Shown one piece after another: positions 35,430 through 43,583 of a stretch of 64,000 nucleotides of DNA. Made by a program: the position numbers and the translations under genes. Numbering within the stretch: position 1 is the stretch's first letter; the number at the start of each line of letters is the position of its first letter. The stretch lies in NCBI GenBank assembly GCA_036489975.1, contig DASXES010000053.1:41951-105950 (forward strand). The letters are read 5' to 3'. The notes beneath the pieces are model-generated. The model was not told where the DNA came from, made no database searches, and saw only the letters and a program-made list of their open reading frames with translations. The stretch comes from Roseiarcus sp036489975 (lineage in GTDB: Bacteria > Pseudomonadota > Alphaproteobacteria > Rhizobiales > Beijerinckiaceae).

Positions 35430-35485
35430 CGCTGGGAGAGGCAGGTCTATCGGGTGCCGCGCAACCCATCCAGGCGAGCCAGTAG
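35429..35485 (+). repeat. Duplicate of the 3' end of phaZ
   Basis: This stretch matches 34812-34869, the last 58 bases of phaZ, with a few changes: GCGCTGGGAGAGGCAGGTCT here against GCGCTGGGAGGGGCAGGTCT there, and both go on to ATCCAGGCGAGC before the end. One base is missing, so the reading frame is broken, and it begins at the stop codon of the small lipoprotein gene. The lipoprotein gene is thus flanked by direct repeats of about 57 bases. Confidence 0.8.
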
Positions 35486-35502
35486 GCGAAGGAGACGGGA
35501 CT

Positions 35503-36114
35503 TCAGGGAGCCCTGACGGCCCGGGCGCCCGCGGCCCAGTCGAGCCCCTGTTCGAGCCGGTCGTTGCCCCAGAAGACTTCGCCGTCTTCCGTGATGAGAG
35601 AGGGCGCGCCGATGATTCCGATCTCGACCGCGCGGGCGCATTCGGCCTTGAGGAGCGCTTTGGTCGACTCGCTTTGGGCGCGCTCGAACGTGGCCGCCGG
35701 ATCGACCCCGCACGCGGCCAGTAACGCGCCAAGAATCGCGCGATCGCCGATCGCCATGCCTTCCGCGAATTCGGCGGCGAAGACGCGGCGCGAGAAATCC
35801 GCGCGCGCGGCGCCCTCGAGCGTGAGCGCGACCCGCGCGGCGAGCAGGCTCGGCTGTGGAAAAGGTTCAGGCCGCCTGAGCGGAACGCCCATCGCCGCGC
35901 ATGTGCGCTGAAGATCGCGCCACATGTAACGGCCTTTGGCGGGAAAAATGTTGAACGGCGAGTCGCGCCAGCCTTGCGCCGCGAAGATCGGCCCCAGCAG
36001 GAACGGGCGCCAGACAAGGCTCACGCCGCGCTCATCGGCGAGCGCGGCGATCCTCAGCGCCGCCGGATAGGAATAGGTGCTCGCGAACTCGTACCAGAAT
36101 TCCGCGCTCGGCAT
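35503..36114 (-). CDS. 2-hydroxychromene-2-carboxylate isomerase-like (DsbA/GST-kappa fold)
   Basis: A 203-residue protein with a thioredoxin/GST-kappa fold. FWYEFASTYSYPAALRIAAL at the N-terminus, where Ser replaces the redox Cys, WRPFLLGPIF, and IGAPSLITEDGEVFWGNDRL match HCCA isomerases and related DsbA-family oxidoreductases. The family includes naphthalene-catabolic NahD, but many members have unknown roles, and no aromatic degradation genes are nearby. The start ATG gives the expected short N-terminus. Confidence 0.85.
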   Translation of the reverse strand: MPSAEFWYEFASTYSYPAALRIAALADERGVSLVWRPFLLGPIFAAQGWRDSPFNIFPAKGRYMWRDLQRTCAAMGVPLRRPEPFPQPSLLAARVALTLEGAARADFSRRVFAAEFAEGMAIGDRAILGALLAACGVDPAATFERAQSESTKALLKAECARAVEIGIIGAPSLITEDGEVFWGNDRLEQGLDWAAGARAVRAP

Positions 36115-36185
36115 CGCGCTTCCTTAAAAGACTGCGCGACTTTGACATGGGCCGGGCGGGGCCGGAAGGCCCAAGGCCGCCCGCG

Positions 36186-36219
36186 ATAAAAAGCCGCCCC
36201 ATCGGTGGGATGGGGCGGC
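36186..36219 (-). terminator. Rho-independent terminator of the small Lys-rich gene
   Basis: On the minus strand GCCGCCCCATC (complement of 36209-36219) pairs perfectly with GATGGGGCGGC (complement of 36193-36203), an 11-base stem with a 5-base loop, followed by TTTTTATCG. It lies about 20 bases after the stop of the gene at 36240. Confidence 0.85.
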
Positions 36220-36239
36220 CTTTGGCGTTCGCTCGGCGA

Positions 36240-36494
36240 TCAGTTCTTCGGCGCGTCGGCGGGAGCGGCCGGCGCCATGGCGCCTTCCGCCGGCTTCTTC
36301 ATTTTTTTGGCCATGTGCTTCTTGGCCATGTGCTTCTTGTGAGCCTTCATCGAGTCCTTGGCCGGCGCCATGTTGTCGGTGGCGGCCGGGGCCGCGCCGG
36401 CGGCCGGCGTCGTCGTGTCAGTCTGGGCAAGCGCGGCAAGAGGCGCCAAAGCGATGGCGGCGCTGATCCCGATCGCGGCGAGTGTCTTGTGCAT
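36240..36494 (-). CDS. Small exported Lys/Ala/Pro-rich protein (MXKDX-like)
   Basis: 84 residues: a signal peptide (about 1-23, ending ALAQ), then an Ala/Pro/Thr-rich stretch, KDSMKAHKKHMAKKHMAKKM (about 46-65), and an Ala/Pro-rich tail. The repeated KHMAKK units are reminiscent of the exported pentapeptide MXKDX-repeat proteins of Hyphomicrobiales, whose role is unknown. It has a clear terminator downstream and is divergent from aroC across about 170 bases. Base use is as in the neighbours. Confidence 0.75.
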   Translation of the reverse strand: MHKTLAAIGISAAIALAPLAALAQTDTTTPAAGAAPAATDNMAPAKDSMKAHKKHMAKKHMAKKMKKPAEGAMAPAAPADAPKN

Positions 36495-36667
36495 TTTACA
36501 TTCTCCCTGTCGTCGTTCGACTCATGGCCGTGACGGGGCGAGGCAATGCGCCCCTCAACATGAATTGGCAATGAATGCAGAATGGCCGGAATTAGGCGCA
36601 GTTCCGCAGGCGAAACGCGCAGTTTGACGCAGCGGCGGGCTCTCCCTATGTAGCTTGAAGGGCCGCC

Positions 36668-37759
36668 ATGTCGCACAATACGTTCGGACATCTCTTTCGC
36701 GTCACCACGTTCGGCGAAAGTCACGGGGCCGGAATAGGGTGCGTCGTCGACGGCTGTCCGCCACGCATCCCCCTGGATGTGACTGACATCCAGGCCGAGC
36801 TCGATCGCCGGCGTCCAGGAACGTCGCGCTTCACCACCCAGCGGCGCGAGCCGGACGAAGCGCGCATTCTCTCCGGCGTGACGATCGAGGAAGAAACCGG
36901 CCGTCAGGTGACGACCGGAACGCCGATTGGCGTGTTCATTGACAACGTCGACCAGCGATCGAAGGACTATAGCGACATCAAGGACAAGTACCGTCCGGGC
37001 CACGCCGATTACGCCTATGAGGCGAAGTACGGCATCCGTGACTATCGCGGCGGTGGCCGTTCCTCAGCGCGCGAGACGGCTGCGCGCGTCATCGCCGGCG
37101 CGATCGCCCGCAAGGTCATCCCCGCCGTTCGCGTTCAAGGCGCGCTCGTGCAAATGGGCAAGCTCAAGATCGACCGGACGCGCTGGGACTGGGACGAAGT
37201 CGGCCGCAACCCGTTCTTCACCCCCGATGCCGCGGCGGCCGAGCGTTTCACCAATTATCTCGACGAAGTGCGCAAGGCGGGCTCCTCGGTTGGCGCCGTG
37301 ATCGAGATCGTCGCCGAGGGTGCGCCGGCCGGGTGGGGCGCGCCGATCTACGGCAAGCTCGACGCCGAACTGGCCGCGGCGATGATGAGCATCAACGCGG
37401 TCAAGGGCGTTGAGATCGGCGACGGTTTCGGGGCGGCGGAGCTCTCGGGTGAAGAAAACGCCGACGAGATGCGCTGGGGCAACGAGGGCGCCCCGCGCTT
37501 TCTCTCCAATCACGCCGGCGGCGTTCTCGGCGGCATCTCGACCGGACAGCCGATCGTCGCCCGCTTCGCCGTCAAGCCGACATCGTCGATCCTCGCGTCG
37601 CGCCGCACCATCACGCGAGACGGCGAGGAAACTGACATCGTCACCAAAGGCCGCCATGACCCTTGCGTCGGCATTCGCGCCGTGCCGGTCGGCGAAGCGA
37701 TGGTCGCCTGCGTGCTGGCGGATGCGTTCCTGCGTCACCGGGGGCAGGTGGGCGCATAA
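36668..37759 (+). CDS. aroC: Chorismate synthase
   Basis: Catalyses the last common step of aromatic amino acid synthesis, making chorismate from EPSP with reduced FMN. The 363 residues hold the signatures GESHGAGIGCVVDGCPP at the N-terminus, RPGHADYAYEAKYGIRDYRG and GRSSARETAARVIAGAIARK, and RHDPCVGIRAVPVGEAMVAC near the end. Monocistronic here. Confidence 0.98.
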   Translation: MSHNTFGHLFRVTTFGESHGAGIGCVVDGCPPRIPLDVTDIQAELDRRRPGTSRFTTQRREPDEARILSGVTIEEETGRQVTTGTPIGVFIDNVDQRSKDYSDIKDKYRPGHADYAYEAKYGIRDYRGGGRSSARETAARVIAGAIARKVIPAVRVQGALVQMGKLKIDRTRWDWDEVGRNPFFTPDAAAAERFTNYLDEVRKAGSSVGAVIEIVAEGAPAGWGAPIYGKLDAELAAAMMSINAVKGVEIGDGFGAAELSGEENADEMRWGNEGAPRFLSNHAGGVLGGISTGQPIVARFAVKPTSSILASRRTITRDGEETDIVTKGRHDPCVGIRAVPVGEAMVACVLADAFLRHRGQVGA

Positions 37760-37900
37760 GCCGACCCGCGTCGCGCGTCGCGTCTCCAATCCCAACGCAA
37801 GAAGCGGAGTGTGACGCCCCCGCGCAACGCCTAGTCCTTCGCTCGGGGATCAGCGAGCGACTTCGATGATCCTCGGATACGAGCGAGAGGATCCATTTCC

Positions 37901-38350
37901 ATGAGCAAGCAAAACGACAACAAAGCCGTGGTGGGCCGATGGTTCACCGAATTCTGGGGCAAGACCGTCAATCTCGCGGTCGTCGACGAGATCGCCGCGC
38001 CGGACATGCTCTTGAAATATTCGCTGCACGCGCCTCGCCGCGGACGCGACGACATAAGAGCGTTCATTACCGACTTTCGCGCGGCGTTCCCCGACCTCAA
38101 CTTCTGGGGGACCGCCGATCTGATCGCCGAAGGCGACTATGTGGTCGGCCAGTGGGAGGGCGGGGGAACCCACACCGGTCCTGCCTTCAAGGACTTCCTG
38201 GTCGGAAGCCTCCCCGCCGCCACTGGTCGCAAGATGCGCTTCACCGGCATCACGGTTCTCAAGGTGGTCGACGGCAGGATCGCAGAGGAGGTCGGCCTCG
38301 ACGACGGCGTCACCGCGCTGACCCAGCTCGGTCTCATCAGCGCCGCATGA
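37901..38350 (+). CDS. SnoaL-like ester cyclase family protein
   Basis: A 149-residue NTF2-fold protein. VGRWFTEFWGKTVNLAVVDE, ADLIAEGDYVVGQWEGGGTH and FTGITVLKVVDGRIAEE give the typical SnoaL-like polyketide cyclase pattern. Many such proteins in non-producers have unknown roles. A hairpin terminator follows the stop. The ATG at 37901 starts directly at MSKQN. Confidence 0.82.
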   Translation: MSKQNDNKAVVGRWFTEFWGKTVNLAVVDEIAAPDMLLKYSLHAPRRGRDDIRAFITDFRAAFPDLNFWGTADLIAEGDYVVGQWEGGGTHTGPAFKDFLVGSLPAATGRKMRFTGITVLKVVDGRIAEEVGLDDGVTALTQLGLISAA

Positions 38351-38389
38351 TCGAGCCGTCCAGAACGTCCATGTCGCGAATGTTTTAAG

Positions 38390-38421
38390 AAAAGCCGGGC
38401 GCCAAGGCGCTCGGCTTTTTT
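38390..38421 (+). terminator. Rho-independent terminator after the SnoaL-like gene
   Basis: AAAAGCCGGGCGCC pairs with GGCGCTCGGCTTTT with one G-T pair and a 2-base loop, and the 3' arm runs into TTTTTT. It lies 40 bases after the stop codon. Confidence 0.88.
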
Positions 38422-38566
38422 GTGCGGGCGCCTGGAAAAGCAGGCTCGATCCCCCCCTCGATTCCGCATATTCGAGTTGCGCCTTACGGTACAATGGCCG
38501 GGTCGGTTCATGGCGCCGTCACCCTCGATCTATTTCCTGTGGGGACGCGAATCGGAGGTTGGGGAA

Positions 38567-40291
38567 ATGTCGGAGCACCATGGCTATGGATTCACACGCC
38601 GCGGCGTGCTGACCGGAGTTGCGAGCGGCCTTGCGTTGGCGGCAACGGAGTCGCAGCGGGCTCAGGCGCAAGCGGCGCCGGCGCAAGTTGCCGGCCGAGT
38701 CTCGGGCCAAGATTCGGGACAAGTCTCGGGAATCGTGTTCGAGGACAGGGACGGCTCGGGCGTGGCCAGCGCAAATCCTGGGCTCGCCGGCGTGCTTGTC
38801 TCGAACGGCCGCGATGTCGCCGTGACCGGCGCCGATGGCCGCTACATGCTGCCGCTGCCGGACGAAGCGACGATCTTCGTCATCAAGCCGGCGGGGTTCA
38901 TGGCGCCGGTCGAGCGCGAGACCAATCTGCCGCGATTCTACCGCCATCACTATCCCAAGGGCTCGCCGGCGGAACTCAACCTGCGCTTCGAGGGCTTAGG
39001 CCCGACCGGGCCTCTGCCCGCATCGGTGGATTTCCCGCTTCGCCGACAGGACGAACCAGAGGCGTTCAACGCCGTGATGGTGAGCGATCCGCAGCCGGAG
39101 ACGGGCGCCGAAGTCGACTTCGTTCGCGAAGACCTGATCGAGGCTCTGGCGGGCGCCGACGCCAAGTTCGGCCTGACCGCCGGCGACATCATGTTCGACG
39201 ATCTCTCGCTCTATCCGCGGTCGAACGCGATCATGGGCTCGATCGGGCTCACGTGGTGGAATGTCGGCGGCAACCACGATCTCAATCTCGACGCGCCGGA
39301 CCGGCGATATAGCCGCGAGACCTACAAGCGCGTGTTCGGCCCGAACTACTACGCGTTCTTCTATGCGAAGACGCTCTTCCTTATGCTCGACGACGTCAAT
39401 TATCTCGGGCCCGACCCGCGCAGGCCCGGCGGCAGGTACGAGGGCCGGTTCGACGAGGGGCAGCTTGCGTTCGTGCGCAACGTGCTCAAGCACACGCCCG
39501 GTGACACGCTGATCGTCATGGTGATGCACATCCCCATCCGCACCTTTTTGGGCGACGAGCCCTATCAGAATCTTCAGGGTCGCGAGGCGTTCTTCGATCT
39601 GTTCGAGGGGCGGCGCTTCGCCGTCAGCTTCGCCGGCCACACGCACACGACCGAGCATCATTATTTCGATGGGTCTGACGGCTGGAAGGGCGCGGCGCCG
39701 CTTCATCAGCACATCCTGACGACGCTCTCGGGCTCATGGTGGAGCGGGCCGTCCGACCATCGCGGCGTGCCCTCGGCCGACAGCCGCGACGGGACGCCGA
39801 ACGGCTTCCATATCCTGTCGGTCGACGGCAACGGCTATACGACCCGCTTTGTTCCGGCGAAGGAGCCGAACGGAAGGCAGATGCGGCTTTCGCTGCTCAG
39901 CCGCTCTCATGGAATCGGCAAGGACATCGACCGCGATTTCCGTCAGGTGCGCCTTTTGGGCTCCCCCGTCCCGCGCGAGGCGCTGAGCGCTTCCACGCTC
40001 GTCGCCAATGTGTTCGACGGCGGCGACAAGACGAGGGTCAAGATGATCATCGGCGACCTGGCGCCGATCGAAATGATCCGAAGCGCCCGACCCGATCCCT
40101 TTGTGCAGGAAGTGTTCGCCCGCAACGAGGCCACGAAAAAAGCGTGGGCGAGCGCCGACATTTCCTCGCACATCTGGACCGCCCGCCTGCCGCGCGACCT
40201 CAAGGCCGGAACCTATCAGGTGATCGTCGCGGCCACGGGAGAATACGGACAGCCGTTGAGCGGGCGCCTCGCGCTCGAGGTGAAGGGGTAG
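38567..40291 (+). CDS. Tat-exported calcineurin-like metallophosphoesterase (MPE_N/MPE_C type)
   Basis: About 574 residues from the ATG at 38567, which has GGAGGTTGGGGAA upstream. The signal peptide is Tat-like (FTRRGVLTGVASGLALAA). After it come an N-terminal Ig-like domain (about 45-140) with the SGIVFEDRDGSGVA start, the calcineurin-like phosphoesterase domain (about 150-390) with SDPQPET, GDIMFDD, GGNHDLN, HIPI and GHTHTTEHH metal-binding motifs, and a C-terminal beta-rich domain (about 420-570). This is the layout of secreted phosphoesterases of unknown substrate, common in Bacteroidetes and some Proteobacteria. Teichoic acid or glycan phosphodiesters are candidate substrates only. Confidence 0.9.
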   Translation: MSEHHGYGFTRRGVLTGVASGLALAATESQRAQAQAAPAQVAGRVSGQDSGQVSGIVFEDRDGSGVASANPGLAGVLVSNGRDVAVTGADGRYMLPLPDEATIFVIKPAGFMAPVERETNLPRFYRHHYPKGSPAELNLRFEGLGPTGPLPASVDFPLRRQDEPEAFNAVMVSDPQPETGAEVDFVREDLIEALAGADAKFGLTAGDIMFDDLSLYPRSNAIMGSIGLTWWNVGGNHDLNLDAPDRRYSRETYKRVFGPNYYAFFYAKTLFLMLDDVNYLGPDPRRPGGRYEGRFDEGQLAFVRNVLKHTPGDTLIVMVMHIPIRTFLGDEPYQNLQGREAFFDLFEGRRFAVSFAGHTHTTEHHYFDGSDGWKGAAPLHQHILTTLSGSWWSGPSDHRGVPSADSRDGTPNGFHILSVDGNGYTTRFVPAKEPNGRQMRLSLLSRSHGIGKDIDRDFRQVRLLGSPVPREALSASTLVANVFDGGDKTRVKMIIGDLAPIEMIRSARPDPFVQEVFARNEATKKAWASADISSHIWTARLPRDLKAGTYQVIVAATGEYGQPLSGRLALEVKG

Positions 40292-40337
40292 GGCGGGACG
40301 GCGAGCGCCGCCTCGCCTTTAAGTCCGCGTTACGCGC

Positions 40338-40568
40338 TCAGCAGGGGGCGCACCAGCAACGCCAGCGGCCGCACACCCGGTGGTGCCACGGGCCGCAGAA
40401 CCGGCCCCAATGAGGACCGCAGGCGGCCTTTTCTACGGGGGTGAAATTCTTGGCCGGCGCCGCGAGCGCCGCGGGGCCGCGCTCCATCTGGGCGCTCGCG
40501 CCCGAAATCAGCGCCCCGCCCATCGTGAGCGCCGCCGCGCTCGCGAGCGCAATCGCCAGTCTTCGCAT
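40338..40568 (-). CDS. Small exported Cys/Trp-rich peptide
   Basis: 76 residues: a signal peptide (about 1-26, ending ASA), a linker, then a core starting CGPHWGRFCGPWHHRVCG and ending RWRCWCAPC with six Cys, four Trp and three His in about 27 residues. It is not a family I can name; short exported Gly/Trp/His/Cys peptides occur in many Hyphomicrobiales genomes. Metal binding or a modified-peptide precursor is possible but unproven. It lies alone, convergent with the phosphoesterase. Confidence 0.7.
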   Translation of the reverse strand: MRRLAIALASAAALTMGGALISGASAQMERGPAALAAPAKNFTPVEKAACGPHWGRFCGPWHHRVCGRWRCWCAPC

Positions 40569-40776
40569 GCCTCGTCCTCCTCGATCCGTTTCGCCCCGAG
40601 GCGACCCGCGCGCCGCTCAAGCCGGCGTCCGCCGCGGGGTCGCTCCGCAGCGCCAGTCTCCGCCGGGCCTCGCAGTTTTCGCAACCCTGCAAAAGTGTTG
40701 ATGGATAACCGCTTGGCGTTTTGCAGCGGCGTTCGGGCGGGGCGTCAGCGCCTCGGGCTGTCGCGCCGGAGCAAGC

Positions 40777-41388
40777 TCACGAGCTCGTGTAACTGATCGC
40801 GGAGTAGAAATTGTGCCCGTACATGGCGATCGCCCGCGCTTTGTCCAGACCGTTGATGATCCTACGGGCGTTCACCCAGTCCTCTCTCGTCGTGCTGAAA
40901 TAATCGCTCAAGGACTTGCCGGTGAACAGTCCCTTGAACATGCCAAGGAACATGATGTTGGTCGCGTTGCCGACCTCGAGCGCCATCTCGGGATGGTCGA
41001 CGAAGTCGACGCCCAGCAAGTCTGACATGGTTTTGTAATTGCGCTCCCAGGTCAATTGCACGAAACCACGGCCATAATAGACGGCGCCGGTCGCCGGATC
41101 AGGCTTTCCGTATGGCGTCCCGCGACCTTTGCCGTATTCCTCGATCGGCTGCATGTGCTGGTCGGTTTCATGGTACGTCGTTGCCAGCGCGTAGGCGAGC
41201 CAGCGGTCGTCGCTGTTGGCATATTTGGCCTCCCAACCATCGAGAATCGCATTCATCCCATCGACCTGCGATTGCTGGAGGGTGTTGGCGAACATCACCC
41301 GGCGCGCCTGAGTGAAGAAAAACCCACGATTGATCCGAGCCATTCGAGCCCCCAAAAGACAGGCGATATCATTTGTGATTATCAGCAT
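40777..41388 (-). CDS. GH19-like chitinase/endolysin domain protein
   Basis: 203 residues from the ATG at 41388, which has AGGAGGTGAG upstream. TTYHETDQHMQPIEEYG carries the likely catalytic Glu, YYGRGFVQLTWERNYKTM is the conserved GH19 block, and NARRIINGLDKARAIA the C-terminal one. GH19 proteins of this size occur as phage endolysins and as bacterial peptidoglycan- or chitin-degrading enzymes. No signal peptide is obvious, and no phage genes lie nearby. Base use is AT-richer at the 5' end than in neighbours. Confidence 0.85.
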   Translation of the reverse strand: MLIITNDIACLLGARMARINRGFFFTQARRVMFANTLQQSQVDGMNAILDGWEAKYANSDDRWLAYALATTYHETDQHMQPIEEYGKGRGTPYGKPDPATGAVYYGRGFVQLTWERNYKTMSDLLGVDFVDHPEMALEVGNATNIMFLGMFKGLFTGKSLSDYFSTTREDWVNARRIINGLDKARAIAMYGHNFYSAISYTSS

Positions 41389-41537
41389 ATTATTCTCACC
41401 TCCTAAATATCGCAAGAAAATGTTCCGTATTTGTTCTAATCAGCGTTAACCGTGGATCTCGGCGCCGGGAGTGGCTAAGGCTGCGGCTGATTGGCTCGCC
41501 TTCGCCGGATGCGAGGCCGGGATTAGGGAGGCGCCCC

Positions 41538-42029
41538 ATGGTGCGGCTGAACGAAGTGCGGAGGAACGAGGTCGCGGTCGCGGCGCCGGCGGCTTTCGAC
41601 GCCGGCATCGTGTTCATCGGAATCATCCGCACGCCCTGGACGTCGCGGCTCGAATGCCCCCGGCAGGGCCGCGCCGACGGGCCGATCTGCCGCGTCGAAG
41701 TCGCCGACCCCTGGGTTCAGGCGCTCGACGGGATCGAGGCGTATGAGAGGATCGAGGTCCTCTACTGGCTGCACGAGTCGCGCCGCGATCTCGTGCGGCA
41801 AAGCCCGGCCAATGACGGGGCGACGCGGGGCACGTTTGCGCTGCGCTCCCCGGTGCGCCCGAACCCGATCGGCACGGCGCTCGCGACGCTGGTCAGGCGC
41901 GAAGGTGCCGCGCTGCGGGTCAGGGGGCTTGACTGTCTCGACGGCACGCCGTTGGTCGATCTCAAGCCCGACCGCTGCCAGTTCACGCCCCTTGCTCCGC
42001 CGCAAGCGGGGGATTTCGAGGCGGGGTGA
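41538..42029 (+). CDS. trmO: tRNA (N6-threonylcarbamoyladenosine37-N6)-methyltransferase TrmO
   Basis: A UPF0066/TsaA-family protein of 163 residues that methylates t6A37 in tRNAThr using SAM. FIGIIRTPW at the N-terminus, RGTFALRSPVRPNPIGTALA in the middle and LDCLDGTPLVDLKPD at the end are the family signatures. The ATG at 41538 has GGGAGG upstream. It stands alone. Confidence 0.88.
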   Translation: MVRLNEVRRNEVAVAAPAAFDAGIVFIGIIRTPWTSRLECPRQGRADGPICRVEVADPWVQALDGIEAYERIEVLYWLHESRRDLVRQSPANDGATRGTFALRSPVRPNPIGTALATLVRREGAALRVRGLDCLDGTPLVDLKPDRCQFTPLAPPQAGDFEAG

Positions 42030-42638
42030 AGCGGCGCCGCTCTCCCCGTCAGGGAGCCGGAAAGGCCCGGTTTGCGAGTCCATTTCGAGCGATTTCAGAG
42101 ACTTGCGACCCAGTTAGCGAGTCGCTTCGGCGTCCGCTTGGGCCTGCGGCGCAAGGCGCGCCGGGTCGGGACGAAGGCGGGAGCCCGGCCAACGAAACGG
42201 CAGGGTTTCGCGTCGATCTCAAGCCATTGAGATGATTGGGGGAGACGAAATCAGCCGTTTCGCGGTATCGTTTGTTTTCAAAGGCTAGGAGAGCATTGGT
42301 TTCGCCGTTTTCGCGGATCGCGTGATTTCAGCGGCTTGGCTCGTCCCTCCGTTTCGGCAGTGGCAGTTTTCGCGCCATTGGCCGGCGGCGCCCGCGCGCA
42401 CGCTCATTGGAGAACTTCTGAAAAACAGTATTAAACCTGATGGGCGCGATGGCAAGGAAAAGTCGATTCTGGGCGGGGCTCGTCGAGCTGGCGCCGCCTT
42501 CGCCCTCTGGAGCGCCTTCGAGACTTAGCCTTCGGCGGCCCTTGAGGCGCGAGGGCGGGTATGGAAACGGGTCGTTAACGATTGAGGATCGTGCCCTGAC
42601 CTTCGCCTTGACTCTCGCCTTCCTTCGGTCCAAAACAA
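42030..42638. other. 600-base region upstream of imuA, no gene recognised
   Basis: Between trmO and the LexA box of imuA. Short open frames exist on both strands but none has a recognisable product or ribosome site. A short stretch at 42303-42330 (GCCGTTTTCGCGGATC followed by GCGTGATTTCA) is a degenerate relative of the repeats at 33552 and 45177. GC content dips at 42230-42300 and 42410-42440. Confidence 0.5.
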
Positions 42639-42653
42639 GAACATAATGCGAAC
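42639..42653. promoter_or_regulatory. LexA (SOS) box upstream of imuA
   Basis: GAACATAATGCGAAC fits GAAC-N7-GAAC exactly, the direct-repeat LexA box of Alphaproteobacteria (complement GTTC-N7-GTTC). It lies 19 bases upstream of the imuA start. Damage-inducible control of imuA-imuB is well known in this class. Confidence 0.9.
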
Positions 42654-42671
42654 TTACAGGACGCGGACCGA

Positions 42672-43583
42672 ATGTCGCCAGGCGGCAGAGCGGAGGGGAT
42701 GGCGCGTCTCAGGCGCGTCATCGCCGAGATCGAGGCGGAAGCCGGCCCGGCGGGCGGCCCCCCGGGCGACCGGCCCGCGCGGCGCCTGCCGCTCGCGCGC
42801 GCTTTTGATTCCGCGCTGAGCGGCGGGCTCGCCGGCGACGCCCTGCATGAGATTGTCCCGGCCAAGCCTCAGGACGGGGCGGCGGCGATGGGCTTTGCGC
42901 TGGCGCTCGCCGCGCGGTTCTTGAGCCGGCGGCCGGCCTCGGCCCTCATCGTCAGCGAAGGCTTCGCCGATCAGGAGTCGGGCGCACTCCATGGGCCGGG
43001 CCTGGCCGCGCACGGGCTTGTCCTAAGCCGCCTCGTGTTCGTGCGCGCCCCCGACGCGGCCATGGCCTTCTGGGCGATCGAGGAGGCGCTTAAATACGGC
43101 GCGCCGGCCGCGGTCGTGGGCGAGATCTGGAATCTCAAGGGCTACAGCCTCGCCGCCTCGCGCCGCCTTCTGCTCGCGGCGCGGAAGGGCAGGGTCCCCG
43201 CGCTCCTCGTCCTCGCCAGCGCCTATGGCCAGGCCGGGCGCCTCTCGAGCGCCGCCGAGACGCGGTTCGAGATCGCCGCCGCGCCGAGCGCGCGAATTCC
43301 GGCCGCCGCCGGCCCCGACCTGCCCGGGCCCTTCGCCTGCGGGGCGCGGCTCGTCAAGGCGCGGCTCGCGCGGGCGGGGCCTTTTCAGGCTTTCGATGCG
43401 GATCGCGTTATTCGTCTCGAATGGCGAAGCCAGGACCTGACCTTCAAGGACCTGACCCTCCAGGATCTGGCCCTCAAGACCACGACTTTCAGGGATGCGG
43501 CCTTTGACGACCCGGCGATTTCTCTCCCTCTGGCTGCCGCGTCTGGCGACCGACCGCGCGCGGCGGCTCGGAGGCGTCGATGA
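42672..43583 (+). CDS. imuA: Mutasome protein ImuA
   Basis: ImuA is a RecA-like protein without full recombinase function that works with ImuB and DnaE2 in error-prone bypass of DNA damage. The protein has 303 residues. ALHEIVPAKPQDGAAAMGFA and FADQESGALHGPGLAAHGL match the family. The C-terminal part past about residue 250 is unusual: it carries LTFKDLTLQDLALKTTTF, a short pentapeptide-like run, and overlaps imuB by 89 bases. The gene is preceded by a LexA box. Confidence 0.88.
   Translation: MSPGGRAEGMARLRRVIAEIEAEAGPAGGPPGDRPARRLPLARAFDSALSGGLAGDALHEIVPAKPQDGAAAMGFALALAARFLSRRPASALIVSEGFADQESGALHGPGLAAHGLVLSRLVFVRAPDAAMAFWAIEEALKYGAPAAVVGEIWNLKGYSLAASRRLLLAARKGRVPALLVLASAYGQAGRLSSAAETRFEIAAAPSARIPAAAGPDLPGPFACGARLVKARLARAGPFQAFDADRVIRLEWRSQDLTFKDLTLQDLALKTTTFRDAAFDDPAISLPLAAASGDRPRAAARRRR

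Noticed and set aside
40777..41388. GH19-like gene as a sign of a prophage
   Set aside because: No other phage gene, attachment site or lysis gene lies nearby, so a prophage call is not supported.
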